Shown here: positions 1 through 9,611 of the stretch, one piece after another
Layout: every line of letters begins with the position of its first letter
Numbering within the stretch: position 1 is the stretch's first letter
Assembly: GCA_902798915.1 (NCBI GenBank)
Contig: CADBYM010000040.1
Location: 1-41,648, forward strand
Direction of reading: 5' to 3'
Length of the DNA stretch: 41,648 nucleotides
Source of the DNA: an uncultured Coriobacteriaceae bacterium
Lineage (GTDB): Bacteria > Actinomycetota > Coriobacteriia > Coriobacteriales > Atopobiaceae
Notes under the pieces: model-generated
Databases searched by the model: none
Seen by the model: only the letters and a program-made list of their open reading frames with translations
Told to the model about the DNA's origin: nothing
Translations under genes and position numbers: made by a program

Positions 1-3000
1 CAGGGTGTACTCGACGCCGGTCTTGAGGCCCTCGATCAGGTGCGGGCCCTCCTCGCCCTCGACCTGGCCGGAGGTCCACTCGGTGACGACCCGCTCCTCG
101 GTGGTGCCGTCGTCCTTCTCCACGGTCTCGATGATCTGGATGTGGGCGCCCTCGACCTCCTCGCCGCTCGCGATGTCGGTCTTGGACACGGACACCTCAG
201 TGGGCGAATCGGTGACTTCAAGCACATTGCCCTGGCTCAGTTCCTCAGGCTTGCCAAAAATCAGTTCATATAGCCACGTCCAGATGCCGTCTTCCTCACG
301 CACGACGCTTACGTTACCGCCTCGCTTAACCTCAATGCTGTATTCAGTTTCGTCGAGCAGGTAACCCGCAGGTGCCTTCTTCTCTTTGAGCTTCCACGTA
401 CCGGTCGTAGCAAAGGTTACGATCGCTTTGCCATCCGAGCCCGTCGTATGCTCACCAGATTCAGAACCCGCCTGCGTCTCTCCCGTCGGGGCGATCTCGT
501 ACACCGCACCGGAAAGGTCCTTGTTCTTGCCATCTGTCTTGTGAATCGTTAGGTTGACGGGCAGCTCACGTTCGCGCTTATTGATGGTATTGGTAAAGTC
601 AAGGCCCGTTGCTTTGGCACCTTCCGCCAAGGGCGTGCTTGCACTGCCTTCGTCAACTTTAACCGAGGCAACGAGGTTGCCGCTGCCGTTGTCCGAAACC
701 ACAACCACTACGGTGTGTTCGGCCGTATCGTACTCGATGCCAGGAGCAGACCCATTCGTCTCCACTACCTTGTATGTATAGGTGCCTTCGGCGTCATACG
801 TGAGGGATCCAAAGGCAATCGAGCCATCCGCCTCGTTGGTGACCTCTACCTCAGTATCTAATGCATTGTCGCTCGTACCCACGAGTTTGAAGCTAAACTG
901 CCCCTTCGTCATCTCGCTCCCGGCCGGAAGTAGCGTCTTAGTGCCCGTAAAGCTCACCGACGTAGGCGTGACGTCATGCTGCGTCTTAGTATAGGTATTG
1001 GTAATCGGCAATACTGTCGCCGCGAACTCGTCTTGCGCATCTAGCGACGTACCATAACTGACGGCTGTATCGAGCCTCTCCTCCTGCTCGTTCTTCGTTA
1101 CGCTAACTTTGGCATACACAACGGCGTTGCTGTACGTTATGCTGGCGTTCGTACCAGGCACTTCCTCGATGGCATAGATGTACGTACCCGGCTCGGTATA
1201 CCTAATCGCCTCGAAGGTGGCGACTTCGCCGGCTTTAGCCTCTGCGTTTGAAGTGGGGAGGATTTCATTCTTTATCGCGTTGTCGTTATGACGGGAGACC
1301 TTGAACGCGTACTTAGTATTTGAATCGTAGCCCTCACTATCGCCATTTTGGTAGACAAGCTCCTTCCCTACCTTGAGCTGCGCCTCGCCGGTTAGCTGCT
1401 TGTTCTGGAAGCTGATGTCTCCCACCGACACGGTGTTCGCCGTCGCGATGCTTGGGTTAGCGTTATCGAGCTTGGTAGATGCCTTAAGATGACCGGCCCC
1501 ATCATCCGTAACGTTAACGACAACGGTATGGCTTGTCGCATCTCCCAGAATGCCCGACGTCGCTGCGGTCGGATCCTCTGCAAATGTGTAGGTCCACGTT
1601 CCTGTCTTGTTGAAGGTTACCGAGCCATAACTTATGGCACCGTTGGCATCATTTGTCATGGGCGACGCAAATGCCTCCGAGGCACCCGCCGCGGGATTGC
1701 TTGCTCCACGCCTCACGTTAAAGGTAAACGCGCGCGCCGACATCGTGCCGCCGTCAAGGGTCTTTTGGCCTCTAAAGGTGACGGTAACAGGTTCTGCCGC
1801 AGTCGATTGCTTCTCATTTGTGAACGACGCGATGGAATTGCTGCTCACCGAACCAGTGTCGCCGGACTTCGTTACATCAAAGCCCTCGGAATCCTCCGAG
1901 CTTTCGGTTACGGTATACCCGACGTTCAGGGGCAGCGTATCTGCCGTAAGCGACTCACCGTTTGCCAGACTTACGCTAGCCTTTCCGTCATCGAAGGTAA
2001 TGTCGCCATATGTGCCGTCTATAGACATCGTTATGGTATACGTCACGCCCGCAGGAAGGTCCTGAAGGAAGCGCGTGTCGCTATTGGTTGATACGTAGGA
2101 CGCTTTTCCCTCGCTATCGAAGTTAACGGACCCGTACTTCTTCGCTTGCAGTGGAGGATTGCTCGCAATGTTATACGTGATATGGTCGGGCAGTCCAAGA
2201 ACGTATGTCGTATAACCCTTCTGTGGCGCAACCTCAAAAGTACTGTCTGACACCACCAACGTGCTTGTTGTCGCAACAGAGTTATCGGATATGCTCCGCG
2301 CCTCCAATGTCGCGTTCCTGTTAATCTTTCCAAGCTCAATCTCAAATGCAAACTTCTTGGTCAGGTCCTCCTGCGACGAGCTCCTCACCGTCTTCTTTAC
2401 CGTAAGTGCACCGGGCTCCGGACGAGCATTGATGAAACTTGCTGTCGTCGTCTGTCCAGACTCAATGGTGCCCTCCGCATCGGTTGCGGTGACCTTAAAC
2501 TCTGATGCATCGTCAGCGCTCTCCACCACCGTATAGGTGTCGCCCGCCGGCAAGCCAGTAGCCGTAACGGTATCTCCGTCAGTAAGCCTGATGTGTCCCA
2601 CACCGTCACTGAACGTTATTCCACCGAACTTGCCTTTTACGTTTGTGTCGGGCTCTCCGGCCTCGTTATAAACCGTTACAACAAAATTGAATTCTTTGTT
2701 CCTGTCGGAAGCCTTCGTCGAGCTTACCGTCTTCTCAATTGCAAGATTGCCGCTGTCGCCATTCACAAATCTCGCGGCAGCCGTCTCGCCTCCCGTAACA
2801 ACCCCAATTGCGTTCTCTTTGATCTTGGCAAAATATCCTGCCGCCTTTTCTTCGGTAATCGTATAGGTCGATTGTGTTGTTGATCCGGTCGGTATCGACT
2901 GGATTGTGATTCTGTAGCCTGCTGGCACCTCTATGGTCGCCTTGCCATTCTTGAATTGCACCTTACCAGTAATAGCAGCTTCATCGCTGCCGTCGGCCTT

Positions 3001-6000
3001 TTGCGTCGTTACGTTAAACACGCCGTTCAGAGGCTTGAGGGTGCCATCTGTTGCACTCGGCGTCTTAACCGTTACCGTAAAGTTAAACACCGGTGTTGTG
3101 GAGGTAGACGCAGACGTATCGAGTTCCTTCTCTATGCTAATGCTGCCTACGTTCGATCGGTTTTGGAATGTCGCCCTACCAGTGACAACCTCCCCAGTAA
3201 GACCCGTGCCTTCCGGTGAGTCAGCCTGCTTGTTATACTGAGCCGGATTGAACTGAGTGAAGTATCTAACCGTTTCAACATAGTGTTCTTGTCCAGAGCT
3301 CGTGTACTTTACACCGGCATAGAACGTTTGGTCGTTTTGCTCATACATGCTTTGGTCTTGGTTTGCCTCGGTAATCCTAAAGACGTTCCAGCCTTCACGC
3401 AACGGCGTGGTCGCATCTATGTCGAGGTGCACGAGCGACCCATTGTTGGTCTTGGTTGCCTTTTCCTCGAACCTGTTTCCATTGCTCGTGTATCGATCGA
3501 ACTTGAAGGTGAATATCTGGTCGGCGGTAGCATCGCTGCCATTGACTAATTTGTATGCATACAATTGAGCCGCATCGGCACCGGTTAGGTTGGCATACCC
3601 GTTATGCCATTCACCACTACCGGTAGTGTAGTATCCATCAGTAATAATCCAACCAGTTGTTGAACCCACGGTTATCGCATGCGAATTCTCGTTAGGAATA
3701 AGGAATATACCAGCAGGTGACCGTAACGTCACGTCAGTAGCGGAAGCCAGATTCCACACGAAATTCTTCGTAACGTAGGAATCGAGGAACACATTTTGCT
3801 CGGATCCGTGTGACGTATTCGGCTCCGAGGATCCCGTTATGGTCGTACCGTCTTCCTTAACCACCGTAACTTTGAACTTTGCAAGCGTAAGGGCCTCTGT
3901 ACTCCTGAAGTTGAAGACGATGACTTGGTTCTCGCGCTTGGTTATATCAAGCTTTTCGGTTCCACCAATAATGCCGGGATCAATCTCGTCAGCATCAACA
4001 TAAATGGTAGCCCCATCCTCATATCCCGTAGCATCGATGTAGGCTGTATCGTTTGCAAACGTTGGCTTTACATTCGCTTGATGTGCAGCAAGCTGCGCAG
4101 AAACCTCTTCCATGTGCGTGATGATTGGCTCAACGATGTTATTGGTGATATCTTCGGGGCTTCTTTCGATTACCCTTACATTGCTATTTGCTTGTCCCAT
4201 GCGACTAGCAGAATCGGTATACAGCACAACGGTATTCCCGTTCGTGTTGCCTATGCGCACCTTGCCTTCGTCATTGATTTGATAGGTTGAACCCGTTGTC
4301 GTATCGCTAAACGTTACATAGTTCGCAATTGCAACAGTTCCAGGCTTACCCGAAAGATCCGGGTTGAATACGTTCACACCTTCGAAGTAGTTCACTGCAC
4401 CATTCGACTGAACGTCGCTTCCATCAGGGCGGAACCTGTCGGCCACAATGCCATAGTTTACGCCAGGGCCAAGGATTGACTTGTAGTCAAAGTCACTCGT
4501 AGCCGTATCCCTCGTGAGATAAATGGTGTCGAGATAATCACGAGCCTTGTTTACCGCATCCTCAACCCGGATTCTCTCTCCATACGACACGGCATAACCC
4601 TTCAGGTAACTGCCCGTCTCTAGAGCGCTGTGTTTGGTGTGAGCAATAGCGGTATTAACGTTAATGCTCTCCGACGCCTTAATGAGTCGTACCTTGACCT
4701 CTTGCTCGTTGCCCGTGAACTTGTCTGTGGTAGACCCACCATTACTATTCATCCAGTTGTTGACGGGAAAATCAAGGTAATAGAATCCATCTTGATCGCG
4801 CTGTAACGAGTTGGCAGTTACCGCAAACTCTGTAAGGTAATAGGAATCAACCGTCGTTTGGTGCGTTACCTCTATCCACAGATAGTAGTGTTCGCTCGCG
4901 GCTATATCTATTCCTTCGGGATCGAAGTGGATGCGCACGCCATAAGCCGTATCACAGCGACGCATGGAAATCGTGCTCGACGTCCCACTTTGCGTGTTGC
5001 CCATAAAGATGAAGCCATTTACCGTATCGTCCGCAGAGAACGCATCCTTATCGGACCTCATGGGTTGCTCTTCGTTCGGCCGGACCTTAACCTTACCATA
5101 TATAAGACGGACATCGCTTTTGTCTATGGTCATGGTATCTGGGTTGTAGGGAACCGTATCCGGCGTCGTGCCCTCGTACTTTTGAGTGGTATCTGACTCC
5201 GAGGTCAATTCGATGAATCCCTTTACGTTGACCGTCGCAGAAGCCGTACCATCAAGGCTTATTGGCTTTACGGCATAATACGTTTTGCCGTCGTTTCCAG
5301 TCGCTCTTACCCTGATTGCGTACGGTCCAGAAACGCCTGCGTTATAGGGCGTTACTTTATCGAAGTCGTACAGGTCAACCGTTACCTTATAGCTCGGCTT
5401 TTCTTTGAGAATCACCGTCGCTTGATTCTCCCCATAATCAACGCAATCAAGTATATAGCTTCCGACTTCATCCCCCTCGGCATAGGTCGTGTAGCCTTGC
5501 TGTGACGGGGTTTGATAGTTTGCGAAATCTTCACTGGGATTATTCCTGCTCACAACAGAGACTGTAGTGGACTTATCGGGGTCGTACTGCACCGGATTTC
5601 CATACAGATTGCTATTTTGCTTGAATACTTGAGCCTCAATCGTTTGAGACGACTTGCCACCACCGTCAATCTTGTTATCGAAGAGGTTGAAGCAGCCGTC
5701 TTGCTCAATCAACACGTAGTAATTGCCAATTCCATCCGCAGCGGTGGGGGCACCCGTCGAATCTACGAACCTCACCGTAACGATGTACCTGTCGTTGGCC
5801 ACTTGCTGTGCATCTTCCGGCACCGTAAAGGCAATTGCAGAGAAGTTATCCAAGGTAAAGGTACTGCGTTCCGTGGCACCCAGTTTGGTTGAGGCATCAC
5901 TTTGCTCGTCAACAATGATCTCGTCCGCGCTGATGTTCGTGGCTTCTGCAGTGGTATCCGTCGCTCTTTTCGCCTTGTCCGAGAGGGGCAGATGCGTCAC

Positions 6001-7599
6001 TTCAACATCAGACGCCTTTTCGGCACCAAGTTGCTCTGTAAGCTGGTCCCGCTTGAACTCGAAAGCGAGTTTTACGGAACCTTCTGCGGGCTGGACCTCC
6101 ACGATCTTGCCATCTCTATCTGTTGAAAGAAACGCCACGTCGTACAGGAGGGTGTTTTTGTCGCTATACTTACCCTTGTTGTCGGCACTGTTATTCAAAG
6201 CCTCCAAGTAGGCATCGTAGTCATAGCCGGTTCCCGCCTTTGTAATAGGCGTTACCTCAAAGCGGACATCTTTGGGAAGCGACGCAGGGTTGTCCAGCTT
6301 AGCCACTACCTTAATGGAAGAGTCTTCAAAGACGAACTCATTCTTTGCGTTGCGGTCTTCCTTCTTAGCTGCTTCAGCGCTCGCGTTGTTCTGATCATAC
6401 GTCACGGTAACCATGCACTTCGCGCCGCTGAAAAACTCGATGGCGAGGGTCTCGTCCGAGGTAAAGGGCTTGAGGCTCGTGAGCAGCCAATCATCGCCCT
6501 TCTTCTCGACCTTCACGAAATCTGTATCGGTAAAGGTCACATCCTTGACGTTTGCGACATCTTCCTTGATGCCCAGAGTCTCGAGCAGCTTACTCAGGAG
6601 GATGTTCGTCTCGCCGACAATGCTGTACGTTAAAGCATTGGAAGCAGAGCCGATATTGCAGCTGAAGGCATAGGCCGAGAGCCTGTCGGTCGTAATCTCG
6701 ACCTGTCCTAAGCCCGCGGCGATTCCAGCGACGCTCTTCTCGACCTCAATCTTGCCATCCGACACGAGAAGGCGCGTAACCGTAACGTCGTCAGCTTTCT
6801 TTGCGCCAAGCTCGTCCAAGAGTTGCTGCTGCTTGAACTCGAAGCTCACCGTAACTGTGCCCTCAGCTGGCTCAACCTCGATGACGTTACCCTCTGCGTC
6901 CGCAGCGACAAACGATACGTCGTAGAGGAGCGTGTTCTTCTCGTTGTAGGGATCTTCTTTCTTAACGGAATCGTTGAGGGCGCCTAGGTACGCATCGTAG
7001 TCGTAACCGTTAGTGGCGGGCGTCACGGGCTTGACGACAAGCACAGTTCCGTCAGGAAGTGCTGAAGGATTCGCGAGCGTGGCGGTCACCTTAATGCTCG
7101 CGTCCTCATAGGTGAGCGTGCCTTCGGCGTTACGCGCATCGGCAGGCTCCTGGTCCCCTGCAGGCGCCTGAGCCTCCGGGTCTGGAGTGCTGGCCGGAGC
7201 CTCCTCCTCGGGCACCTGCTGATCTGCGGGTGCCTGAGCCTCCGGGTCTGGAGTGCTGGCCGGAGCCTCCTCCTCGGGCACCTGCTCGGACCCGGCACCC
7301 TGCTCATCGCCCGCAGGAGGATCCTCGCTCGATGGCTCGGGGCTGTCCTGCTCCGGCTGTTCCTGCGGTTGCTCAGGTGAGCCGGTCGATTCCTCTTCCG
7401 GAACCGACTCGTTGGCCCGTTGCTGCAGCTGCTCGGAAGTCACCTGCTCATCCGGCATCTCCCAGCCGTCACTTTGGCCGCTCACCTCCCTCGCGGCCTC
7501 CGCCAACGCGTTCGTCGGCACACCGCTTACCGCCATCGCCACGCTGAGTATCGCGGCAAGTACGGCCCGTACGGTCCGCCTCTTCTTCGAACTTCGCAT
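1..7599 (-). CDS. Giant secreted adhesin with pilin-type repeats (partial, C-terminus off the left edge)
   Basis: An open frame of 2533 codons runs from the ATG at 7599 to base 1 with no stop, so the gene is cut by the window edge. The start has a ribosome site (AAGGGGG) about 6 nt upstream. Residues 1-31 are a signal peptide: a basic MRSSKKRR start, a hydrophobic stretch, then NALAEA. A Pro/Glu-rich stalk follows to about residue 150. Two related domains (about 155-310 and 415-600) share GYDYDAYL and NTLLYDV. Later come many beta-sandwich repeats of the FctA/DUF7601 pilin type, with patterns such as GTYTYKVVE and FTNTINK. The last visible part is SpaA/Cna-B-like (APAGYLLDE, then GEEVEGAHI). 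This architecture is known for cell-wall-anchored pili and adhesins with internal isopeptide bonds; the sorting signal would lie beyond the edge. Its role as an adhesin is inferred from architecture only. Confidence 0.9.
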   Translation of the reverse strand, partial: MRSSKKRRTVRAVLAAILSVAMAVSGVPTNALAEAAREVSGQSDGWEMPDEQVTSEQLQQRANESVPEEESTGSPEQPQEQPEQDSPEPSSEDPPAGDEQGAGSEQVPEEEAPASTPDPEAQAPADQQVPEEEAPASTPDPEAQAPAGDQEPADARNAEGTLTYEDASIKVTATLANPSALPDGTVLVVKPVTPATNGYDYDAYLGALNDSVKKEDPYNEKNTLLYDVSFVAADAEGNVIEVEPAEGTVTVSFEFKQQQLLDELGAKKADDVTVTRLLVSDGKIEVEKSVAGIAAGLGQVEITTDRLSAYAFSCNIGSASNALTYSIVGETNILLSKLLETLGIKEDVANVKDVTFTDTDFVKVEKKGDDWLLTSLKPFTSDETLAIEFFSGAKCMVTVTYDQNNASAEAAKKEDRNAKNEFVFEDSSIKVVAKLDNPASLPKDVRFEVTPITKAGTGYDYDAYLEALNNSADNKGKYSDKNTLLYDVAFLSTDRDGKIVEVQPAEGSVKLAFEFKRDQLTEQLGAEKASDVEVTHLPLSDKAKRATDTTAEATNISADEIIVDEQSDASTKLGATERSTFTLDNFSAIAFTVPEDAQQVANDRYIVTVRFVDSTGAPTAADGIGNYYVLIEQDGCFNLFDNKIDGGGKSSQTIEAQVFKQNSNLYGNPVQYDPDKSTTVSVVSRNNPSEDFANYQTPSQQGYTTYAEGDEVGSYILDCVDYGENQATVILKEKPSYKVTVDLYDFDKVTPYNAGVSGPYAIRVRATGNDGKTYYAVKPISLDGTASATVNVKGFIELTSESDTTQKYEGTTPDTVPYNPDTMTIDKSDVRLIYGKVKVRPNEEQPMRSDKDAFSADDTVNGFIFMGNTQSGTSSTISMRRCDTAYGVRIHFDPEGIDIAASEHYYLWIEVTHQTTVDSYYLTEFAVTANSLQRDQDGFYYLDFPVNNWMNSNGGSTTDKFTGNEQEVKVRLIKASESINVNTAIAHTKHSALETGSYLKGYAVSYGERIRVEDAVNKARDYLDTIYLTRDTATSDFDYKSILGPGVNYGIVADRFRPDGSDVQSNGAVNYFEGVNVFNPDLSGKPGTVAIANYVTFSDTTTGSTYQINDEGKVRIGNTNGNTVVLYTDSASRMGQANSNVRVIERSPEDITNNIVEPIITHMEEVSAQLAAHQANVKPTFANDTAYIDATGYEDGATIYVDADEIDPGIIGGTEKLDITKRENQVIVFNFRSTEALTLAKFKVTVVKEDGTTITGSSEPNTSHGSEQNVFLDSYVTKNFVWNLASATDVTLRSPAGIFLIPNENSHAITVGSTTGWIITDGYYTTGSGEWHNGYANLTGADAAQLYAYKLVNGSDATADQIFTFKFDRYTSNGNRFEEKATKTNNGSLVHLDIDATTPLREGWNVFRITEANQDQSMYEQNDQTFYAGVKYTSSGQEHYVETVRYFTQFNPAQYNKQADSPEGTGLTGEVVTGRATFQNRSNVGSISIEKELDTSASTSTTPVFNFTVTVKTPSATDGTLKPLNGVFNVTTQKADGSDEAAITGKVQFKNGKATIEVPAGYRITIQSIPTGSTTQSTYTITEEKAAGYFAKIKENAIGVVTGGETAAARFVNGDSGNLAIEKTVSSTKASDRNKEFNFVVTVYNEAGEPDTNVKGKFGGITFSDGVGHIRLTDGDTVTATGLPAGDTYTVVESADDASEFKVTATDAEGTIESGQTTTASFINARPEPGALTVKKTVRSSSQEDLTKKFAFEIELGKINRNATLEARSISDNSVATTSTLVVSDSTFEVAPQKGYTTYVLGLPDHITYNIASNPPLQAKKYGSVNFDSEGKASYVSTNSDTRFLQDLPAGVTYTITMSIDGTYGDITFDDGKASVSLANGESLTADTLPLNVGYTVTESSEDSEGFDVTKSGDTGSVSSNSIASFTNEKQSTAAEPVTVTFRGQKTLDGGTMSARAFTFNVRRGASNPAAGASEAFASPMTNDANGAISYGSVTFNKTGTWTYTFAEDPTAATSGILGDATSHTVVVNVTDDGAGHLKASTKLDNANPSIATANTVSVGDISFQNKQLTGEAQLKVGKELVYQNGDSEGYDSNTKYAFKVSRHNDNAIKNEILPTSNAEAKAGEVATFEAIRYTEPGTYIYAIEEVPGTNASITYSNAVVYAKVSVTKNEQEERLDTAVSYGTSLDAQDEFAATVLPITNTYTKTQHDVTPTSVSFTGTKTLLPAGSEMTKGQFSFKLVGTSDNALDTEVEVTNEADGSIAFGSLTYDAEGTYTYKVVETNGSAPGIEYDTAEHTVVVVVSDNGSGNLVASVKVDEGSASTPLAEGAKATGLDFTNTINKRERELPVNLTIHKTDGKNKDLSGAVYEIAPTGETQAGSESGEHTTGSDGKAIVTFATTGTWKLKEKKAPAGYLLDETEYSIEVKRGGNVSVVREEDGIWTWLYELIFGKPEELSQGNVLEVTDSPTEVSVSKTDIASGEEVEGAHIQIIETVEKDDGTTEERVVTEWTSGQVEGEEGPHLIEGLKTGVEYTL
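7166..7286. repeat. Two perfect 55-bp direct repeats in the adhesin stalk
   Basis: Bases 7166-7220 and 7232-7286 are identical, with a 66-bp period (22 codons). They encode repeats of an acidic, Pro-rich unit containing VPEEEAPASTPDPEAQAPA. The period keeps the reading frame, so copy number can change without breaking the gene. Confidence 0.9.
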
Positions 7600-7655
7600 C
7601 TCAACCCCCTTCACTCACGCGAGTCGCTATACCGCTCGCACACTAAGCCAAATTG

Positions 7656-7684
7656 ACTTTAAGGTTAAATTCTCTACTGTGCAA
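7656..7684 (-). promoter_or_regulatory. Candidate promoter of the adhesin gene
   Basis: Read on the minus strand, TTGCAC (7684-7679), a 17-bp spacer and TAAAGT (7661-7656) form a fair sigma70-type promoter. It would give a leader of about 50 nt before the ATG at 7599. Matching is partial (4 of 6 in the -10). Confidence 0.45.
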
Positions 7685-7997
7685 GCATTTTTCGTAAGAA
7701 TTTGAGTAATTACTTTATTCGTCAATAACGCATTTGCCATAAAGTACAAATATGGATAATAGATTTGGATACCCAAAGCACGAGGTATTAGAACATATCT
7801 TCTATGTATGTGTAATGACATAACGAAGCGTACTCCTAACACAACCATTCAATCCACTGAAGGCCTTTAGTATCTTATAAGGTAAGGTTCTTTTCCCTGT
7901 AACCTTGCGTTTTACTGCTGAATGACGATGATTCATCCTTTCAAGCAATCCATCTTTTGCACTCTTGCATTCTACTCAATTCTCTTGTGTAAGTCTA
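7685..7997. other. AT-rich intergenic region between divergent genes
   Basis: The gap between the adhesin start and the AbiEi gene (7600-8062) is clearly more AT-rich than the flanking genes. Apart from one promoter at each end I see no gene, RNA or strong hairpin in it. An ATG at 7922 is in frame with the AbiEi gene but lies upstream of that gene's promoter, so it is unlikely to be used. Confidence 0.5.
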
Positions 7998-8026
7998 TTG
8001 ACACTATACCAAATGTGGTGGATACT
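7998..8026 (+). promoter_or_regulatory. Strong promoter of the abiEi-rpn unit
   Basis: TTGACA (7998-8003), a 17-bp spacer and GATACT (8021-8026) form a near-consensus promoter. Transcription would begin near 8033, about 30 nt before the GTG at 8063. This is the main reason for rejecting the upstream ATG at 7922 as the start. Confidence 0.75.
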
Positions 8027-8062
8027 GTTACCGAGGGACCAATCGGAAGGAAGGAGCAGGAA

Positions 8063-8617
8063 GTGGGACACATCACACATTACGACCAATTGCGCGAGCG
8101 CGCCCTGCAGAATTACGGCATTGTTACCGCCACGATTGCGGATGACCTCGGGCTCCGCACAAACGAGGTGACGAGGTTCTACCAAGACGGACGCCTCCTG
8201 CGCATGGGATATGGGGTCTATCGACTCGCCGACTATGCGCCAACGCGCCTCTCGCATTATGCCGCCGCCATCGCGTTGGTCGGAGAAGGCTCGTTTCTGT
8301 GGGGCAAATCAGCACTCGCACTCTGCGACCTCATGCCCCACACTCCCGGCACCGTTTTTGTTGCAACCAAGCGTCGCGTTCGCAGAACCTTGCCCTCATG
8401 GGTGGAGGTGCATAAGGCACATCGCAGCGATGTTTGCGTTGAATTCGGACATATTCCGTGCCAACAGCCCGTCGATGCACTTGCCACAATCGCGGATTCG
8501 CTCACAACCGAGCAGCTAGAACACCTGACTCACGCCTGCATGGAGAGCGACATTCTCAGAGACGAACAACGCAAGCAAATCCTCGAACGCCTCGGTTACT
8601 CCCGCAACGAAGAATAG
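8063..8617 (+). CDS. AbiEi-family antitoxin-like transcriptional regulator
   Basis: A 184-residue protein starting at GTG 8063, with AAGGAG at 8051-8056. The N-terminal half fits the winged-helix AbiEi domain: ALQNYGIVTATIADDLG (helix-turn-helix region), then a wing with GYGVYRLADY. The rest matches the AbiEi C-terminal part (GKSALALCDLMP). Known AbiEi proteins are antitoxins that repress their own operon and counter the nucleotidyltransferase AbiEii. Here no AbiEii gene follows; an Rpn nuclease gene begins 34 nt downstream on the same strand and probably shares the promoter. It may be an orphan regulator or the partner of the nuclease; the sequence does not decide. The family call is good, the function is inferred. 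Confidence 0.8.
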   Translation: MGHITHYDQLRERALQNYGIVTATIADDLGLRTNEVTRFYQDGRLLRMGYGVYRLADYAPTRLSHYAAAIALVGEGSFLWGKSALALCDLMPHTPGTVFVATKRRVRRTLPSWVEVHKAHRSDVCVEFGHIPCQQPVDALATIADSLTTEQLEHLTHACMESDILRDEQRKQILERLGYSRNEE

Positions 8618-8651
8618 CCACTTTACCGAAATCTATACGAGGAGAGAACGC

Positions 8652-9611
8652 ATGAGCAATGCCTTCGCCACGAGCACGTTAAGCACGGTGCCCGTCCACT
8701 CACCCAATCGTAACCACAAGGACACCATCTTCCGCGACCTCTTTGGCACCGAAGAGAACAAGTTAAACACGCTCAGCCTGTACAACGCTCTCAGTGGGAA
8801 GGACTACGACGATCCAGGCCTTCTTGAACTCACAACGCTCGACAACGTCATATACATGAGCGTCAAGAACGACATCTCTTTCCTCATCGACGATCAGATG
8901 ATCCTGTGGGAACATCAGTCGACGCACAATCCAAACATGCCATTGCGTGGGCTTACGTACTTCGCCCATCTGTATACGGCTTGGGTTGAGCGCCAAGATC
9001 GCAGCATCTTTGGGCGGTCGCTCATCAAGCTGCCGACGCCACGCTACTTCGTGTTCTTCGTAGGAGAGGAAGAGCGGCCAGATAAGGAAACCATGCGCCT
9101 CTCTGACGCCTTCACCAGCGGGCCTGGCGACGTCGAGGTAACCATCACGGTCCTCAACGTGACCGCAGGCCACAACCCCAGGCTCATGGCCGCATGCCAA
9201 ACGCTCGCGGATTATGCCTATCTTGTCAAGCTTATACGTAGCTATAATAGATACATGGAACTGCGGGATGCCATCGACGAGGCAGTCGATCACTGCATTA
9301 GTCATGGCGTACTCGCCGAGTATCTACGAGACAAGAAGGCAAAAGTGCGGGAAATGTTTTTGTCCGAATACGACGAGGCCACGACCTTGAGACGCCTTCG
9401 CGAGGAAGCCATACGCGAGGGCTACGACGATGGGCATAAGAAGGGCTACGACGAGGGACATGACAAGGGCTACGACGAGGGGTACGACAAGGGACGCCGT
9501 TCAATCCTCGAGCACCTGCGCGACAAGGTCAACGCTGGCTCGATGAGTGTCCAAGATGCGCTGGACTTTGGGTTTTCCGAGCAAGAACTGCACGACGAGG
9601 TCAACCAGTAG
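8652..9611 (+). CDS. Rpn-family recombination-promoting nuclease (PD-(D/E)XK)
   Basis: A 319-residue protein with a GAGGAG site before the ATG. The N-terminal 200 residues carry the Rpn/transposase_31-type nuclease fold: NHKDTIFRDLFG at the start, NDISFLIDD in the middle, and ILWEHQST, which fits the acidic core of PD-(D/E)XK enzymes. Residues about 254-280 are a tandem GYDxGxxKG repeat, then a conserved tail (SVQDALDFGFSEQEL). Rpn proteins are DNA endonucleases linked to recombination and, in E. coli, to phage defence; their small C-terminal products made from inside the gene inhibit the nuclease. An in-frame ATG at 9255 (residue 202) preceded by TATAAT fits such a product of 118 residues. 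The gene follows an AbiEi regulator and is followed by a copy of its own 3' part. Confidence 0.88.
   Translation: MSNAFATSTLSTVPVHSPNRNHKDTIFRDLFGTEENKLNTLSLYNALSGKDYDDPGLLELTTLDNVIYMSVKNDISFLIDDQMILWEHQSTHNPNMPLRGLTYFAHLYTAWVERQDRSIFGRSLIKLPTPRYFVFFVGEEERPDKETMRLSDAFTSGPGDVEVTITVLNVTAGHNPRLMAACQTLADYAYLVKLIRSYNRYMELRDAIDEAVDHCISHGVLAEYLRDKKAKVREMFLSEYDEATTLRRLREEAIREGYDDGHKKGYDEGHDKGYDEGYDKGRRSILEHLRDKVNAGSMSVQDALDFGFSEQELHDEVNQ
9243..9257 (+). promoter_or_regulatory. Possible intragenic promoter and start for a C-terminal Rpn product
   Basis: A perfect TATAAT (9243-9248) lies inside rpn, 6 nt before an in-frame ATG (9255). Transcription would be expected to begin at or next to that ATG, giving a leaderless mRNA for the last 118 residues. 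The best -35 match, TTGTCA (9223-9228), is only 14 bp away, shorter than ideal, and there is no ribosome site. This position is exactly where the downstream partial duplication begins. Confidence 0.5.

Noticed and set aside
1489..2091. Plus-strand open frame of 200 codons opposite the adhesin
   Set aside because: It mirrors the minus-strand coding frame, has no ribosome site and gives a Cys/Arg-rich sequence without any domain.
7166..7286. Repeats considered as a CRISPR or mobile-element trace
   Set aside because: Only two in-frame copies inside a coding stalk; no spacers or terminal repeats.
7922..8062. Upstream 47-codon extension of the AbiEi-like protein
   Set aside because: It lies mostly upstream of the strong promoter at 7998-8026 and lacks a ribosome site.
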